Shown here: positions 33,774-45,085 of the stretch, one piece after another
Numbering within the stretch: position 1 is the first letter of the stretch
Layout: every line of letters begins with the position of its first letter
The notes under the pieces: generated by a model
Databases searched by the model: none
Seen by the model: the letters and a program-made list of their open reading frames with translations, nothing else
Told to the model about the DNA's origin: nothing
Position numbers and translations under genes: made by a program
From: Neurospora tetrasperma FGSC 2508
Lineage: Eukaryota > Ascomycota > Sordariomycetes > Sordariales > Sordariaceae
Direction: 5' to 3'
NCBI RefSeq assembly: GCF_000213175.1
Contig: NW_009799179.1
Coordinates: 6,555,519-6,619,518, forward strand
Length of the DNA stretch: 64,000 nucleotides

Positions 33774-35887
33774 ATGTTGTTGAGGGTACGCGGTCCCGAT
33801 GGCATGCTCCGCCTGACATTGGAGAAAGATGACACCTTTGCGGATCTTGGCCGTCAACTCATTCCCAAGCTTCCCCCGACTGTTGACCCGAAAACAATTA
33901 CATTCTCGAACCATCCGACCGGCAGCGACGCCAAGAATCTCAGCGAGGTCGCAAAATTCAAGGTCGGCCAGACTGGGCTCAGGCAAGCTGACCCCTTTGA
34001 TCTCTCGCGCTGATCTTGCGATTTATGTGCCAGACACTAACTAGCGACCTGAAAACAGCCATGGCGATCTTATTTTTGTCACCTACAAGCACAACGATGC
34101 GGCGACCGACGGCCCAGGCAACGGCGAAGCCACCAAATCCAGCGTGCTTTCATCCACGAACCGCCTCAACGGCAAACCGATCCTACCTGCAGAAGACTTG
34201 CCCATCGACCCGCCTCCGCTGACATCTCCGCATGAACATATCAAGAACCCGTGGGAAACGGTGAGGCAGTCGCCTTTGGACGATCGGCTAGACAGGCGTG
34301 ACGGAAAGATCCCAAGGGGGCGCGATCATAAGATGTGTCGCCACGGGCCCAAGGGTATGTGCGATTACTGCATGCCCCTTGATCCGTTTAACGCAAAGTA
34401 TCTCGAGGAAAAGAAAATCAAGTACATGTCAGTACACGCATACCTCCGCAAAATCAACTCTGCGACAAACAAGCCCGAGCTTGGGGCTTCGTTTATCCCC
34501 CCGCTTGTCGAACCCTATTACAGAGTCAAGCGGGACTGTCCATCGGGCCACCCTCAATGGCCTGAAGGTATCTGCACAAAATGCCAGCCCAGCGCTATCA
34601 CTCTCCAGCCCCAGCCATTCAGAATGGTGGACCACGTCGAGTTCGCGACGCCCCAGATCATCGACAAGTTCCTCAATCCCTGGCGTATGACCGGATGCCA
34701 ACGGCTTGGTATCCTCTACGGCAAATATCTCGAATACGATGTTGTTCCGCTCGGCGTCAAGGCTGTCGTGGAAGCCATCTACGAACCACCGCAGGTTGAC
34801 GAGATCGACGGTGTTACTCTCAACGCGTGGGAAAACGAGAAGGATGTCAACGAGGTAGCAAGACTATGCGGACTGGAGCCTGTGGGTGTGATCTGGACGG
34901 ATCTCCTGGACGCTGGCAAGGGTGACGGGAGTGCCATCTGCAAGAGACACACCGATTCCTACTTCCTCGCGGCTCAGGAGATCTGCTTTGCGGCGAGGCT
35001 CCAGGCACAGCACCCAAAGCCTACCAAGTGGAGCGATACAGGCCGGTTCGGCTCCAATTTTGTCACTTGCGTCATCTCTGGCAATGAGCAGGGCGAGATT
35101 TCGATCTCAGCCTATCAGATGTCGAACGATGCAGTCGAGATGGTCAGGGCAGACATCATCGAACCTTCCACGGACCCCGGTCAAATGTTGGTGCGTGAAG
35201 AGGAGGATGACGATGGCTCAGTCAGCAGGACGAGATACATCCCCGAGGTGTTCTATCGCAAGATCAACGAGTACGGAGCAAACGTCCAAGAGAATGCAAA
35301 GCCCGCATTTCCCGTCGAGTATCTCTTCGTCACTTTAACCCATGGTTTCCCTGAAAGTCCGCGGCCTGTTTTCACGAATGACGGCTTCCCTATCGCTAAT
35401 CGTGAATTTGTCGGCGAAGCCCAGGAAGCCTCAGCAGTAGCAAAGATTCTTAAGGTGAACCAAAAGTCCGACCAATTCGACGTTAGCAACTTCCACTTGC
35501 TCTGCTTTATCCGGCAGATGAGCGTGCTGTCCAAGGTCAGTTCACCGTATTTCTACTTGGGTCCGACAGAATACTGATTCTTCCTCGTAGGATGAGGAGG
35601 CACTCCTTTGCCGCGTAGCAACACAACATGACCTTGCCGACGCCTTCCAACTCCGGGCGACAGAGGGGTGGAGGACCCTGCACATGATCTTGGAATCCAC
35701 TGGTGAGAGACTTCCCAAGCGCCCCAGAACTGAGGATGCTAGTTTTCCCTCGGTTGACAGATCCTACCTCAGCCACCACCCATTGATGCAAAGGAATCAC
35801 AACTCGACGGATGAACCACTTGCTAAGCGTTTTGCTGCTGTCAGGCTGAACGAACATCGCCCGCCACCGCCTCCACCTCCCGAATAG
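33774..35887 (+). CDS. npl4: NPL4, cofactor of the Cdc48/p97 segregase
   Basis: Three exons: 33774-33982, 34059-35535 and 35591-35887, giving 660 aa. With Ufd1, NPL4 recruits Cdc48 to ubiquitinated clients, for example in ER-associated degradation. An N-terminal ubiquitin-like domain covers residues 1-80. Zinc-binding motifs follow: [12 protein letters not shown] near 163 and [16 protein letters not shown] near 230. After these comes the MPN-like NPL4 domain starting at [16 protein letters not shown], and a C-terminal region ending in a Pro run. The first intron (33983-34058) has no GT donor that gives a working join; AG|GCAAGC to ACAG restores the expected [12 protein letters not shown], so I call it a GC-AG intron. 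The second intron is ordinary. The frame and domain content make the identity secure. Confidence 0.93.
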
Positions 35888-36255
35888 GACTCGATGGACG
35901 TGGATTGAGGATACGCATGGCTTAATAATGTCACCACCAACTCCGATCACAAGGCACGGGGCTGAGGGATCAGGTCCTTTAACAAAAGGCGACACAGGGC
36001 TTGGAGCTTCGTCTGCGGCGAAACTTTTATTCTGGACCGACTTCAGCGGAACACATTGAGAACATACAATGGACGCATTGGCGTTGACTTTTGCTGCTTT
36101 GAGGGAAAATAGACATGAATTGGGCATCAAATAAGACAAGAAAGAGGTTGAGTAATGAAAAAGATATCCTAGTCAAACAATGCCGAAGATACTGCTCATG
36201 TCGCATTGTGGCTCATGAGCATAGTTTCTGTAACATTATGTCATCTACAATTAAA
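35888..36255. other. NPL4 3' flank up to the tRNA gene
   Basis: About 370 bp, presumably the NPL4 3' UTR and the 5' flank of the tRNA gene. A 200-aa minus-strand ORF over 35537-36139 is an antisense shadow of NPL4 without domains. Confidence 0.5.
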
Positions 36256-36326
36256 GCGCCAGTGGTTTAGTGGTAAAATCCATCGTTGCCATCGATGGGC
36301 CCCGCGTTCGATTCGCGGCTGGCGCA
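36256..36326 (+). tRNA. trnG-GCC: tRNA-Gly (anticodon GCC)
   Basis: The 71-nt sequence folds as a standard cloverleaf. The acceptor stem GCGCCAG pairs with CTGGCGC, with A as discriminator. The A box reads TGGTTTAGTGG, the anticodon loop contains TTGCCAT (anticodon GCC), and the T arm reads CCGCGTTCGATTCGCGG. A TTTTT run at about 36331-36335 just downstream can serve as RNA polymerase III terminator. No intron is present. Confidence 0.96.
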
Positions 36327-36400
36327 TATTGTTTTTCTTTTGCACCTATTGCCAACAGGGCGAGGAGAGTCTTCTCTATTTTTCATTCCTTCTTGTCTCT

Positions 36401-36451
36401 TTTTCCTTCCTCCTCTCTCACGTTTTCCTTCCTCCTCTCTCACGTTTTCCT
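36401..36451. repeat. Short tandem pyrimidine repeat (22-nt unit, about 2.3 copies)
   Basis: The unit TTTTCCTTCC followed by TCCTCTCTCACG starts at 36401 and again at 36423, and a partial third copy begins at 36445. It lies about 75 bp downstream of the tRNA gene in a T/C-rich stretch. No function is evident. Confidence 0.8.
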
Positions 36452-36691
36452 CGCTTTTTTTCTCTCTTACTTCTCGCACTTTCCCCATCCACTTGTGAGT
36501 TTTTTTTTCAGTCTTTTATCGATAATCCTTCATCCTTCCTCAAATCAATCGCTCTGTACTCGGAAGGTTATCCGAAAGGATTACATGTCGTAATGTTAAA
36601 TTACAAGATAATTATCACAATGCCTGTCTAGTGTCAAGCGTTGTCTTGTTCAGGGCCAAACCCAATAACCTACTAAGCCACCAAGGGAACA

Positions 36692-38988
36692 CTATGACAC
36701 CCGTCGGAGTTGCTCCAACCGATCCCCCAACGCCTCCCAAAATCGACATCTATCACTCTCTTCCTCCCCGACCTCCTCCATCCTCGTATCTCCCAGTTCC
36801 ACCAGCAACCTCTTCGCCCTCCCCCTCCTACCTCTGTCCTCCATCTCACCGCCCTCACTTCCATCCGCATCTCCACTTTCATCCAAAGAAGAAGAATCCC
36901 TACCCCATGTCGCCCACTCGGGACTTCCCCTCTCTCGCAATATATTCGGATCCAACGTTCTCACAAAACTGATCCAGTACGCCATAAACATGGGAACAAT
37001 CGGTGCGTTATACGTCTTGTAGCTGCTCCCCTCCCCAGCCCCGAACCCGCTGATGTTATCCGGCCCAAAAATGGCGGCCGCGTCGAAGAGGTGGGGCACG
37101 CCGACGCCGGCGGCCTGGAGGGTAAAGTCGCGGACGTTGAAACGGTAGGCGAATGCTTTCCTTCTTTGGGTTTGGTTGCTTGGGGGTGGTGGTGATGAGG
37201 AGGAGGGAGAGGGAGAGGGGGAGGCGGAAACGAAAGCGTCGAGAAAGTTATTAGAGGGACAGATGAATGTAGCTTCGCCGTAGGCAAGACTGGTGGTTGG
37301 ATACCAGGGGTTACGGTTCGGCAAGGGAGGCAGTTGCGGGTAGAGCGAAAGGATATGGCGCATGTCGGAGGGGGTAAGATGGGGGTAGTTGGTGGTGAAG
37401 AAGTTGGTGAGGTCGGAGGGGGTGAGGGAGTCGTAGGCGAAAACTGACCCTTCTGTTTTTTTGTGGAGAGAGGGGGGGCTCGTGATTAGTGAGGTGATAT
37501 CAAGAACAGGAATGGGAAGGAGATGGGAATGGAAAGAAGGATGATAGGAGGTTAAAATTATATGTCCTTGAATGGAATAGGAGCACATACCGTCTGTGTT
37601 GGTACCAAAAAGAATCGGTACATTCAAAAGACGACCTCTTCGGATAAGCCGGTAAGGGAGGTCCTGCAAGAAGTCACCGTCCACGCATGGAGTCCAGTAG
37701 AAGATAGGCAAGAGTGGTCCGTCATGGCCCGGGAAATGTTGGGCGTGATTAGCTGCTTGCAAAGAGGTGACGTTCTGACTCCGTAAACAAGTGAGCTGCT
37801 CCGACGAATTTACAATCGAACAGCCAACCTGCTGCGCCAATCGGTCGAACTGATATTCGAGCTCTTTTACATACGGCTGGGCTGGGAAGAAGAGTGACTC
37901 GGACATGGCACCTACGAAAAGGTTGTCGTTACGGCCACCGTATGCCAACAGATGCATCACTACGGAGCCTGCTCCTGCTGATGCACCGTGGATGACTACA
38001 TGGTCGGGGTCTCCTCCAAACTGTCGACGTGTGAGGTCAGTCTAGACTGCGGGTGATAAGTATCTGGGGCCAGATATGAAACTACATACCGCGGAGATAT
38101 GTTTCTTCACCCATTTCAACAGCATCCGCTGGTCGAGCAAGCCGACATTCAAATCACCGTCATCTTTCACCCGCTGGCTGGCGAGGAACCCCCACATCCC
38201 AACCCGATAGTTAAAGTCCAACATAACGATGTTGTGGCCGGACTTCTGGACGACTTCACTTCCGTTCCAATTAGCATTAGTGAGGGCATTGTAACCTTCA
38301 AAAGAGTCAGCAACGTGTATCACCAGTCAACATCTCGATCAGATCGACTTACCTCCTCCCCCAATAAACACCCAAACAGGCAACTTTGACTTTTCCGTGA
38401 CATTCGCTGGAGCCCACACGTTCACAAAAAGACAGTCCTCACTCTGGCCAGGAGATGGTGCATTAACACCGGCTCTGAGACATATTGGCCCGAACTGGTC
38501 AGCCCTCTCGACGGTGTTGGTTCTCTTGGGCCTTACTGGTGCTCGCCAGCGTAAGTCTCCAAGCGGAGGAGCGGCATAACGCATCCCTAGGAAAGCGTTG
38601 ACGCCGTTAGAGAGACGGATGCCCTCGTAGCTGGTGTAGGTGAGATTGACCATTGGCGGTGTGAGTCCGTTAGATTTCTTTGAAATAGATGTGGTTAGTT
38701 GGCGTTGAAACTACCTACCAAATAGCGAAGTAGCTTGTAACCTGGAAGATGACGTTTGCTTACCTTTCCCTCTCGAAGAGCAATGCAAGTGAGTAGGACA
38801 CCAATAAAGATCAATGAAGCCAGCATTGTGGACAGAATCAAAGCGATGGTTTGCCTTCGCGGATGATGAAGCCATGCTACTTTCCTGGACACCTTGGAGG
38901 TTGGCTCACTTGGTGTGTTGCAGCTTGACTGAGTGTTACCGAGCAACGGAGCTCGTTCATTGATATTTTCCTCTTGAGAACCGAACAT
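36692..38988 (-). CDS. Type-B carboxylesterase/lipase family protein with N-terminal membrane anchor
   Basis: Five exons on the minus strand: 38764-38988, 38353-38677, 38090-38295, 37591-38020 and 36692-37452, giving 648 aa. Residues 47-71 form one strong membrane segment with no cleavage site, so the protein is probably a type II membrane protein with the esterase domain in the lumen or outside. The alpha/beta-hydrolase shows EDCLFVNVWAP, NIVMLDFNYRVGMWGFLAS, DQRMLLKWVKKHI and the nucleophile elbow GASAG (Ser near 266). The acid is expected in the TDEGSVF segment formed by joining exons 4 and 5. The histidine is probably the one in GVPHLFDAAAIFG, because the usual HG motif is absent, as in a fungal subfamily I recall. 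The substrate is unknown. Several NxS/T sites support secretion-pathway targeting. The last intron (138 nt) is a multiple of three with no stop. Confidence 0.85.
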
Positions 38989-39533
38989 CTTACACAAGTA
39001 TCACGCCCTAGTCTCTGTTGCCTAAATAAATGCAGGTCATAAGAATGCGTTGCTTGATGGGACATGTTCATTAGAGATGGTGGTGTTTATTAAAGAAAGT
39101 GGAATGGGCGGGGTATCAGGAAGTTCATAAGTCGTCAACTAGAACAAACAGCGGCGAATCATCTGTACTACATAGCAGAAGAAGGGCTCAGTCAATTGGG
39201 CATTGAAAGCCGATGCTAACGTAAATCAACGTACGGTCCAGAAATCTTCCATGGTATTTTGATAGAGACTGGCGTGCTTGGAATTGTGTGATGCAAGGTC
39301 CAAGATTGGATGGTGTAAAGTGTGCTCCAATGCGAGACAACAGAGACAAAATATTCCACCGATTTTTTTTCTGGGTAGCGGCAACCAAATGGAACCTGCA
39401 CCAAACATCACAATCAATATTACGGCACACACTTACCTTTTCGTCCAAACTTACAAAGAAACGTCGCAATAACCCTTCAACAAAAAACCGCACCACTATC
39501 AGACCCAGAAACTTAGTTCGCCAACCACCCAAA
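38989..39533. other. Divergent intergenic region, esterase and G-patch genes
   Basis: About 545 bp containing both promoters. An upstream in-frame extension of the G-patch protein to 39288 exists but is low in charge pattern and unlike the family, so it is not used. Nothing else is seen. Confidence 0.5.
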
Positions 39534-40739
39534 ATGACATCAACAACCAAAGACCCCTCCACCAGCGGCGCCAGCCCCGACTCCGACTCCGAGGATGATT
39601 ATATGAAAATGACTTTCGCCGACGAACCCTCCACAACGACCTCCAGCAAAAGTGGAAAGCCCATCGAAACCTCTCTCCAGCGCCGCCTCCGCCTCCAGCG
39701 CGAAGGTGAGATACGCGGCCGTGTCAAATCCAAAGCCGAGCTCGCAGCCGAAGAGGAAGCCCGTCGAGAAGCCGCACTGTCAACCTCTCTGTTTAGCAAA
39801 TTCGTTCCTTCGCCATCAACGGCACCCTCCTTTACTTCCCCTTCGTCAGCAACAGTACCGCCACCACCACCACCACCACCACCCACAGCAGCAAAAAGCA
39901 AAGGTCTAGCGATGATGGCCAAAATGGGTTTCGTCCCCGGCAATGCTCTGGGTGCTGGTGCCACGGAGGGTCGGACGGAACCCATCAAAATCAGCATCAA
40001 AGATGGGCGCGAGGGCATCGGGCTGGAGAGCGACCGGAAACGCAAGATGAGGGAGGCTGCCGAGGCGGCCGGGGAAATGGCCAAGAAGGCCAGGGTGGAT
40101 GAGGAAGGGTATCGCGAGCGTCTGAGGAGGGAGAGGGAGGAGGCGAGGCTGGAGAGACAGGTACTTGCTGCGCAGAAGGTGGCGCAGGGGATGGATGAGG
40201 ATCATGAGAATGAGGTGAGAGGTGGTAGTGAAAAGGGCAGTGGTGAGGGGGAAGTGCAGAAAAGTGAGGAACGGGATGATACCGACGGCGGTAATTCTCA
40301 AGCAAGGAGGAGGAGGACTCGTACCGACTGTTGCCGGCCCCTTCGCTCCATTCCTGTTGTCTACCGCGGGCTCATCCGCTCGTGCGAAGAGGCCAGGCGC
40401 GAGGCTATGATGCGGCATGACCTGGAGCAGAGTAGCACTCTGTCGTCCACGCGACTACCTACGTATGTCGATGACGAGCTTGATATGGACGACAAACATG
40501 CTCTGGGTAAGGATACTACTACCGTTCATAAGCCATGGAACACGTATGTAATGGCGGAGGATCTCGATGAAGAGGATCCGGAACTGGATGAGTTCAACAC
40601 TCTCAGCCCTGACGAGCGGTTACGGCGCTTGGTGCAATACATGCGCAACAAGCATCACTATTGCTTCTGGTGTAAGGCTAAGTATGATGATGCTGAGATG
40701 GATGGATGCCCTGGGTTGACAGAGGAGGAGCATGATTAA
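39534..40739 (+). CDS. G-patch protein of the GPATCH11 (CCDC75) type
   Basis: A single-exon frame of 401 aa starting at MTSTTKDPSTSG. A G-patch lies at about residues 120-165 (KGLAMMAKMGFVPGNALGAG, later DGREGIGLE). It is preceded by a charged helix and a poly-Pro run. The C-terminal 100 residues contain the region typical of GPATCH11-like proteins (the DUF4187-type end): RLRRLVQYMRNKHHYCFWCKAKY followed by DGCPGLTEEEHD. G-patch proteins usually bind RNA or activate DEAH helicases in splicing and ribosome assembly; the partner here is unknown. The acidic and basic stretches between the domains look disordered. It converges with arg-3, about 520 bp apart. Confidence 0.85.
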   Translation: MTSTTKDPSTSGASPDSDSEDDYMKMTFADEPSTTTSSKSGKPIETSLQRRLRLQREGEIRGRVKSKAELAAEEEARREAALSTSLFSKFVPSPSTAPSFTSPSSATVPPPPPPPPPTAAKSKGLAMMAKMGFVPGNALGAGATEGRTEPIKISIKDGREGIGLESDRKRKMREAAEAAGEMAKKARVDEEGYRERLRREREEARLERQVLAAQKVAQGMDEDHENEVRGGSEKGSGEGEVQKSEERDDTDGGNSQARRRRTRTDCCRPLRSIPVVYRGLIRSCEEARREAMMRHDLEQSSTLSSTRLPTYVDDELDMDDKHALGKDTTTVHKPWNTYVMAEDLDEEDPELDEFNTLSPDERLRRLVQYMRNKHHYCFWCKAKYDDAEMDGCPGLTEEEHD

Positions 40740-41261
40740 AGAGATTGCACACGTGGTTTGATCCTATCTTGCAATGCAAATCGAGCGAGTTGAGGGTCCA
40801 TGTCTCTTTCCTACTCAAAACACGCACCACACATACATTGACGAAATATTTCCAACAAAGGTGATGATGAAGAGTGTAGGTACGTGCTTTGAAGAGTGAA
40901 AAGGATAGAAAAAAATGGCTACTACGAATGGGGTACTATTCATCGCACGTCTTGGTTCGGGTACCATAGAAGATTGAATGATTAGATGGGATGAAAATTT
41001 CGTCCTGTATACTACATATCAATAACATCAAACAGCAAAGCAAGAAGAAAAGATCCTAAGCAAATGAACAAGAAATAACACCAGTTCCTTCCCGCTTATA
41101 GAGACATCCACATGGAGATCCAAGACCCTTTCACAACCAAACGCCCTTTTTATGAGTTGTTGAAAATGACTTTTGATACCCCCTATGCGTGATTTTTCTT
41201 TTTTGCACGCTTTTCCAAAAGGTAGAAAGAAAAACAATCAAACATAATGGTATCATGTCAT
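40740..41261. other. Convergent intergenic region, G-patch gene and arg-3
   Basis: About 520 bp of A/T-rich sequence between two 3' ends, consistent with 3' UTRs. No gene or RNA is seen. Confidence 0.5.
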
Positions 41262-44200
41262 CTACAGAGGCTTGCCGCCAATGAACTCGGACCACCTGCG
41301 GACCTCAGAGGGGATACCCTCGGGGCGGGGCAACTTCTCGGCCATGCACTGAGCAAAAAGCATAGCGGTCTAGGGGAGGAAGGAAACGTTAGCTTTCGGT
41401 CACCGTGAATTGAAAGGTCAGTGGTGAAGCTTACCTGGGGCTCCATGAAGAGAGGAACACCGAAGTCGACGGCGTTGCGACGCATAACGTAGTCGACATC
41501 AAAGACGGTCTTGCCACGGGCCTGGGCAAGGTTGAAGACACCACGGATGTTGTTCTTGGCGAAGACCTCACGAAGGGCACGCTTGTCATTGGTGGGGAAG
41601 GCAATGACCTCGACATCGATCTTGGTCTTGGCAGAGGACTCGAGGAACTGCTTGACCTCGTTATCGGCGGCGTAGAGCTTGTAGCCAAGAGGGCTGAGGT
41701 AGTCGACAATGGTGGTCAACCAGCTCTTGCTGAGGTCACCACCGAAAAGGAGACCCTCGCCGGGCTCGGGGACGCGGAAGTTCATGGCGGACTGAAGAGA
41801 GGCCCAGTAGGCATCGACGAGATCCTTGCCGAAGCAGGCCATCTCACCGGTAGAGGCCATCTCGACGCCGAGGAAGGGGTCGGCACCAGCAAGACGAGTC
41901 CAGGAGAACTGAGGAACCTTGGTGGCGAGGTAGTCACGCTTGACAGCCATGAGATCAGTGGGCTCAGGGACGTTCTTACCAACAAGGGCCTTGGTAGCGG
42001 CGTCGATGAAGTTGACGCCAAGGACCTTGGAGACGAAGGGGAACGAACGAGAGGCACGGAGGTTGCACTCGATGACCTTGAGGGCCGGGAGGCCACCCTC
42101 GGGATCCTCAGCCTTGATGATCTGCATGTTGAAGGGACCAGTGATCCTCCAGGCCTTGGCGACCTTCTGGGCGATCTCCTTGACGCGGTCCATGGTGGTC
42201 TGGTCAAGGTTGGCGGGAGGGAGGACGAGGGTGGCATCACCCGAGTGAACACCAGCCTGCTCAACGTGCTCAGAGACAGCGTGGAGGATAAGGTTACCCT
42301 CAGAGGCAACACCATCAACATCGATCTCTTGGGCGCCCTCAATGAACTTGGTAATAACAACGGGGTGCTCGGGAGAGACGTTGGCAGCAGCCTCAAGCTT
42401 GTCCTTGAGATCCTCCTTGCTGCGGATGACGGTCATGGCAGCACCGGAGAGGACATACGAGGGACGGACAAGGACGGGGTAACCAACCTCCTCAGCAAAC
42501 TTCTCAGCCTCCTCGACAGAAGTGAGCTCCTTCCAGGCGGGCTGATCAACGCTAATGCTGTCGAGGATCTCAGAGAACTTTTGTCTGTCCTCGGCACGGT
42601 CGATATCGCGGGGATCAGTGCCGAGAACGCGGGCCTTTCCAGTTTCCTGGAGACGGAGGGCAATGTTCTGAGGAAGCTGACCACCGACAGAGACGACAAC
42701 ACCAGAGGCGCTCTCGAGCTCATAGATATCCATGACACGTTCGTAGCTAAGCTCCTCGAAGTAAAGCTTATCAGCGGTATCGAAATCGGTCGAGTAGGTC
42801 TCGGGGTTGTAATTAATCATGACAGTCTTCTCGCCCATAGCCCTCAGGGCCTGAGTGGCGCTGACAGCGCACCAATCGAACTCGACCGAGGAACCGATAC
42901 GGTAGACACCGCTGCCGAGAATGACAGTACCCTTGTCCTCGAAGGTGACGTCGTGGGAAGAGGCGTTGTAAGTAGTGTAGAGGTAGTTGGTGTCGGCAGG
43001 GAACTCGGCGGCCAGAGTATCAATCTTCTTAACCCAGGGCCTGATACCGAATTCCTTTCTGGCAGCGCGGACAAGATCCTCAGTGCTGTTGACAGCCATG
43101 GCGATCTGCTTATCGGAGAAACCGAGCTTCTTGGCCTTGAGGATGTGCTCCTTCTTGAGGGCCTCGAGGCTGCCAAGCTGTTGCATCTCCTTCTGGCAGT
43201 CGACAATGTTCTGGAGCTTGTAGAGGAACCACTTGTCGATCTTGGAGAGCTCATGGACCCTGTCAACAGAGTAGTTCTCGTGGAGCATGGCCTGACCGAC
43301 AGCCAACCAACGGCGGTCAGTAGGGTTCTGGAGCTCGAAGTCGAGATCCTCGAACTTGTCACCCTGGAAACCGACGAAGCGGGGGTCAACCTGGCGGATA
43401 GCCTTCTGGAAAGACTCCTCGAAGGTACGGCCGATAGCCATAACCTCACCCACTGACTTCATGGCAGAGCCGATGTCGCGCTTGACGTGCTGGAACTTGG
43501 ACAGATCCCACCTGGGAATCTTGGTAACGATGTAGTCAAGAGAAGGCTCGAAGTTGGCGGTGGTGGTCTTGGTGACCGCGTTGGGGAGCTCGGGAAGGCT
43601 GTGGCCGAGACCGATCTTGGCGGCAGTGTAGGCCAGGGGGTAGCCGGTAGCCTTGGAGGCAAGGGCAGACGAACGGGAAAGACGGGCGTTGACCTCAATG
43701 ACACGGTAGTCCAAGCCATCGGGCTGAAGAGCGTACTGGACGTTGCATTCACCAACGACGCCCAAGTGACGGACGATCTTGATGGCAGCGGAACGGAGCA
43801 TGTGATACTCCTCGTCGCTGAGGGTCTGGGAAGGAGCAACAACGATAGAGTCACCAGTGTGGATACCGAGAGGGTCGAAGTTCTCCATATTGCACACAGT
43901 AATGCAGTTGTTGTTGGCATCACGAACGACCTCGTACTCAACTTCCTTCCAGCCCTTGAGCGACTTCTCGACCAAGATCTGGGGGGAGAGGGTGAGGGAG
44001 CGAGCAGCCATGTTGCGGAGCTCCTCCTCGTTGTTGGCGAAACCGGAACCGAGACCACCAAGGGCGTAGGCAGCGCGGACGATAATGGGGTAGCCAATCT
44101 TGTTGGCAGCGTCGAGGGCCTCATCGACGGTGTTGACAGCGAAGGACTTGGCAATGGGGATGTTGATCTCCTCAAGGGCCTTGGCGAAGAGATCTCTGTC

Positions 44201-44928
44201 CTCAGAAAGCTCCAGTGTCCTGACACTGGTACCGAGAACCTTGACACCGTACTTCTCGAAGAGGCCAAGCTTCTGCATCTGGACACCCAGGTTGAGGGCG
44301 GTCTGACCACCGAAGGACAGGAAGATACCATCGGGCTTCTCCCTCTGGATGACATACTCGACGTACTCGGGGGTGACGGGGAGGTAGTAGACCTCATCGG
44401 CGAGGGAATGGTTGGTCTGGATGGTAGCGATGTTGGGGTTGATCAACACGGAAGCGACGCCGGCCTCCTTAAGGGCCTTGAGCGCCTGAGAACCTGGATG
44501 GGTAGAGTAGAGTCAGCACTGTTGTTTGTTTGTTTGTTTGTTTTGTTTTGTATCTGGTATCACTGAGTCACCAAGACATTAGACGTACCGGAGTAGTCAA
44601 ACTCGCCGGCCTGGCCAATGGCAAGACCACCGGAGCCGATGACAAGCACCTTCTTGACGTCGACATGGTCGCGGGGCTTGACAACGCCGCTCTGGATATA
44701 AGCCTTCGCGTCGGGGGCGGGCTGGCTGGCAGCAGCCGCGGCAGCGGAGGCAGAGAGCCACCTCTTCTGGGAGGACAGCCTCTGGGCGGCGTTGGCCTGT
44801 GTCTGGAAGATGGAGGTGTTCTGGGCGCCGGAGGTGAGAGCCCTCAATTGGGACGCCTGGACGGGAACCCGCCGACCATGGCGGAGGAGAGCAGGAGCTC
44901 GGCCAGCCTGTTGCACGGTCGACAGCAT
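41262..44928 (-). CDS. arg-3: Carbamoyl-phosphate synthase, arginine-specific, large subunit (mitochondrial)
   Basis: Three exons on the minus strand: 44589-44928, 41435-44493 and 41262-41369, giving 1168 aa. The enzyme makes carbamoyl phosphate for arginine synthesis together with the glutaminase subunit ARG-2. The first 75 or so residues are rich in Arg, Ser, Ala and Gln without acids, a mitochondrial transit peptide. Mature sequence starts near [24 protein letters not shown]. Two homologous synthase halves follow, each with an ATP-grasp domain, and a C-terminal MGS-like domain (near [16 protein letters not shown]) ending in FIGGKPL. The absence of fused glutaminase or ATCase domains, plus the transit peptide, separates it from the pyrimidine-specific enzyme PYR-3. 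I find no ATG in the 150 nt before the start, so no obvious upstream ORF of the ARG-2 type. CPC-1 sites lie upstream. Confidence 0.96.
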
Positions 44929-45078
44929 TATGTCCAATGGGGGGGGGGGAGGTGTTTGTAGTAGGAATTAAAGAAAGACCAAGAAAGGCCTCGTGAGGGT
45001 GTCGGGGGGCCGATGTCTTGTATATCAACAAACAAGTCCTGGCAACGAAGTAGCTGTTGACCCCGGATCCTGACCAGT

Positions 45079-45085
45079 TGACTCA
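45079..45085. promoter_or_regulatory. Perfect TGACTCA site (CPC-1/Gcn4 element) proximal to arg-3
   Basis: TGACTCA within TTGACTCAA lies about 150 bp upstream of the arg-3 start codon. It is the consensus of the bZIP factor Gcn4 and of its Neurospora counterpart CPC-1, which activates arginine genes when amino acids are scarce. A one-base variant, TGACTCT, lies at 45278-45284. The position and the gene's known cross-pathway control make a functional site likely. Confidence 0.65.

Noticed and set aside
35537-36139. 200-aa ORF antisense to the NPL4 3' end
   Set aside because: It is a shadow of the NPL4 coding strand without domain content.
39288-39533. Upstream extension of the G-patch protein
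   Set aside because: The extra 82 residues overlap the divergent promoter and are unlike the family N-terminus; the ATG at 39534 starts the conserved acidic head.
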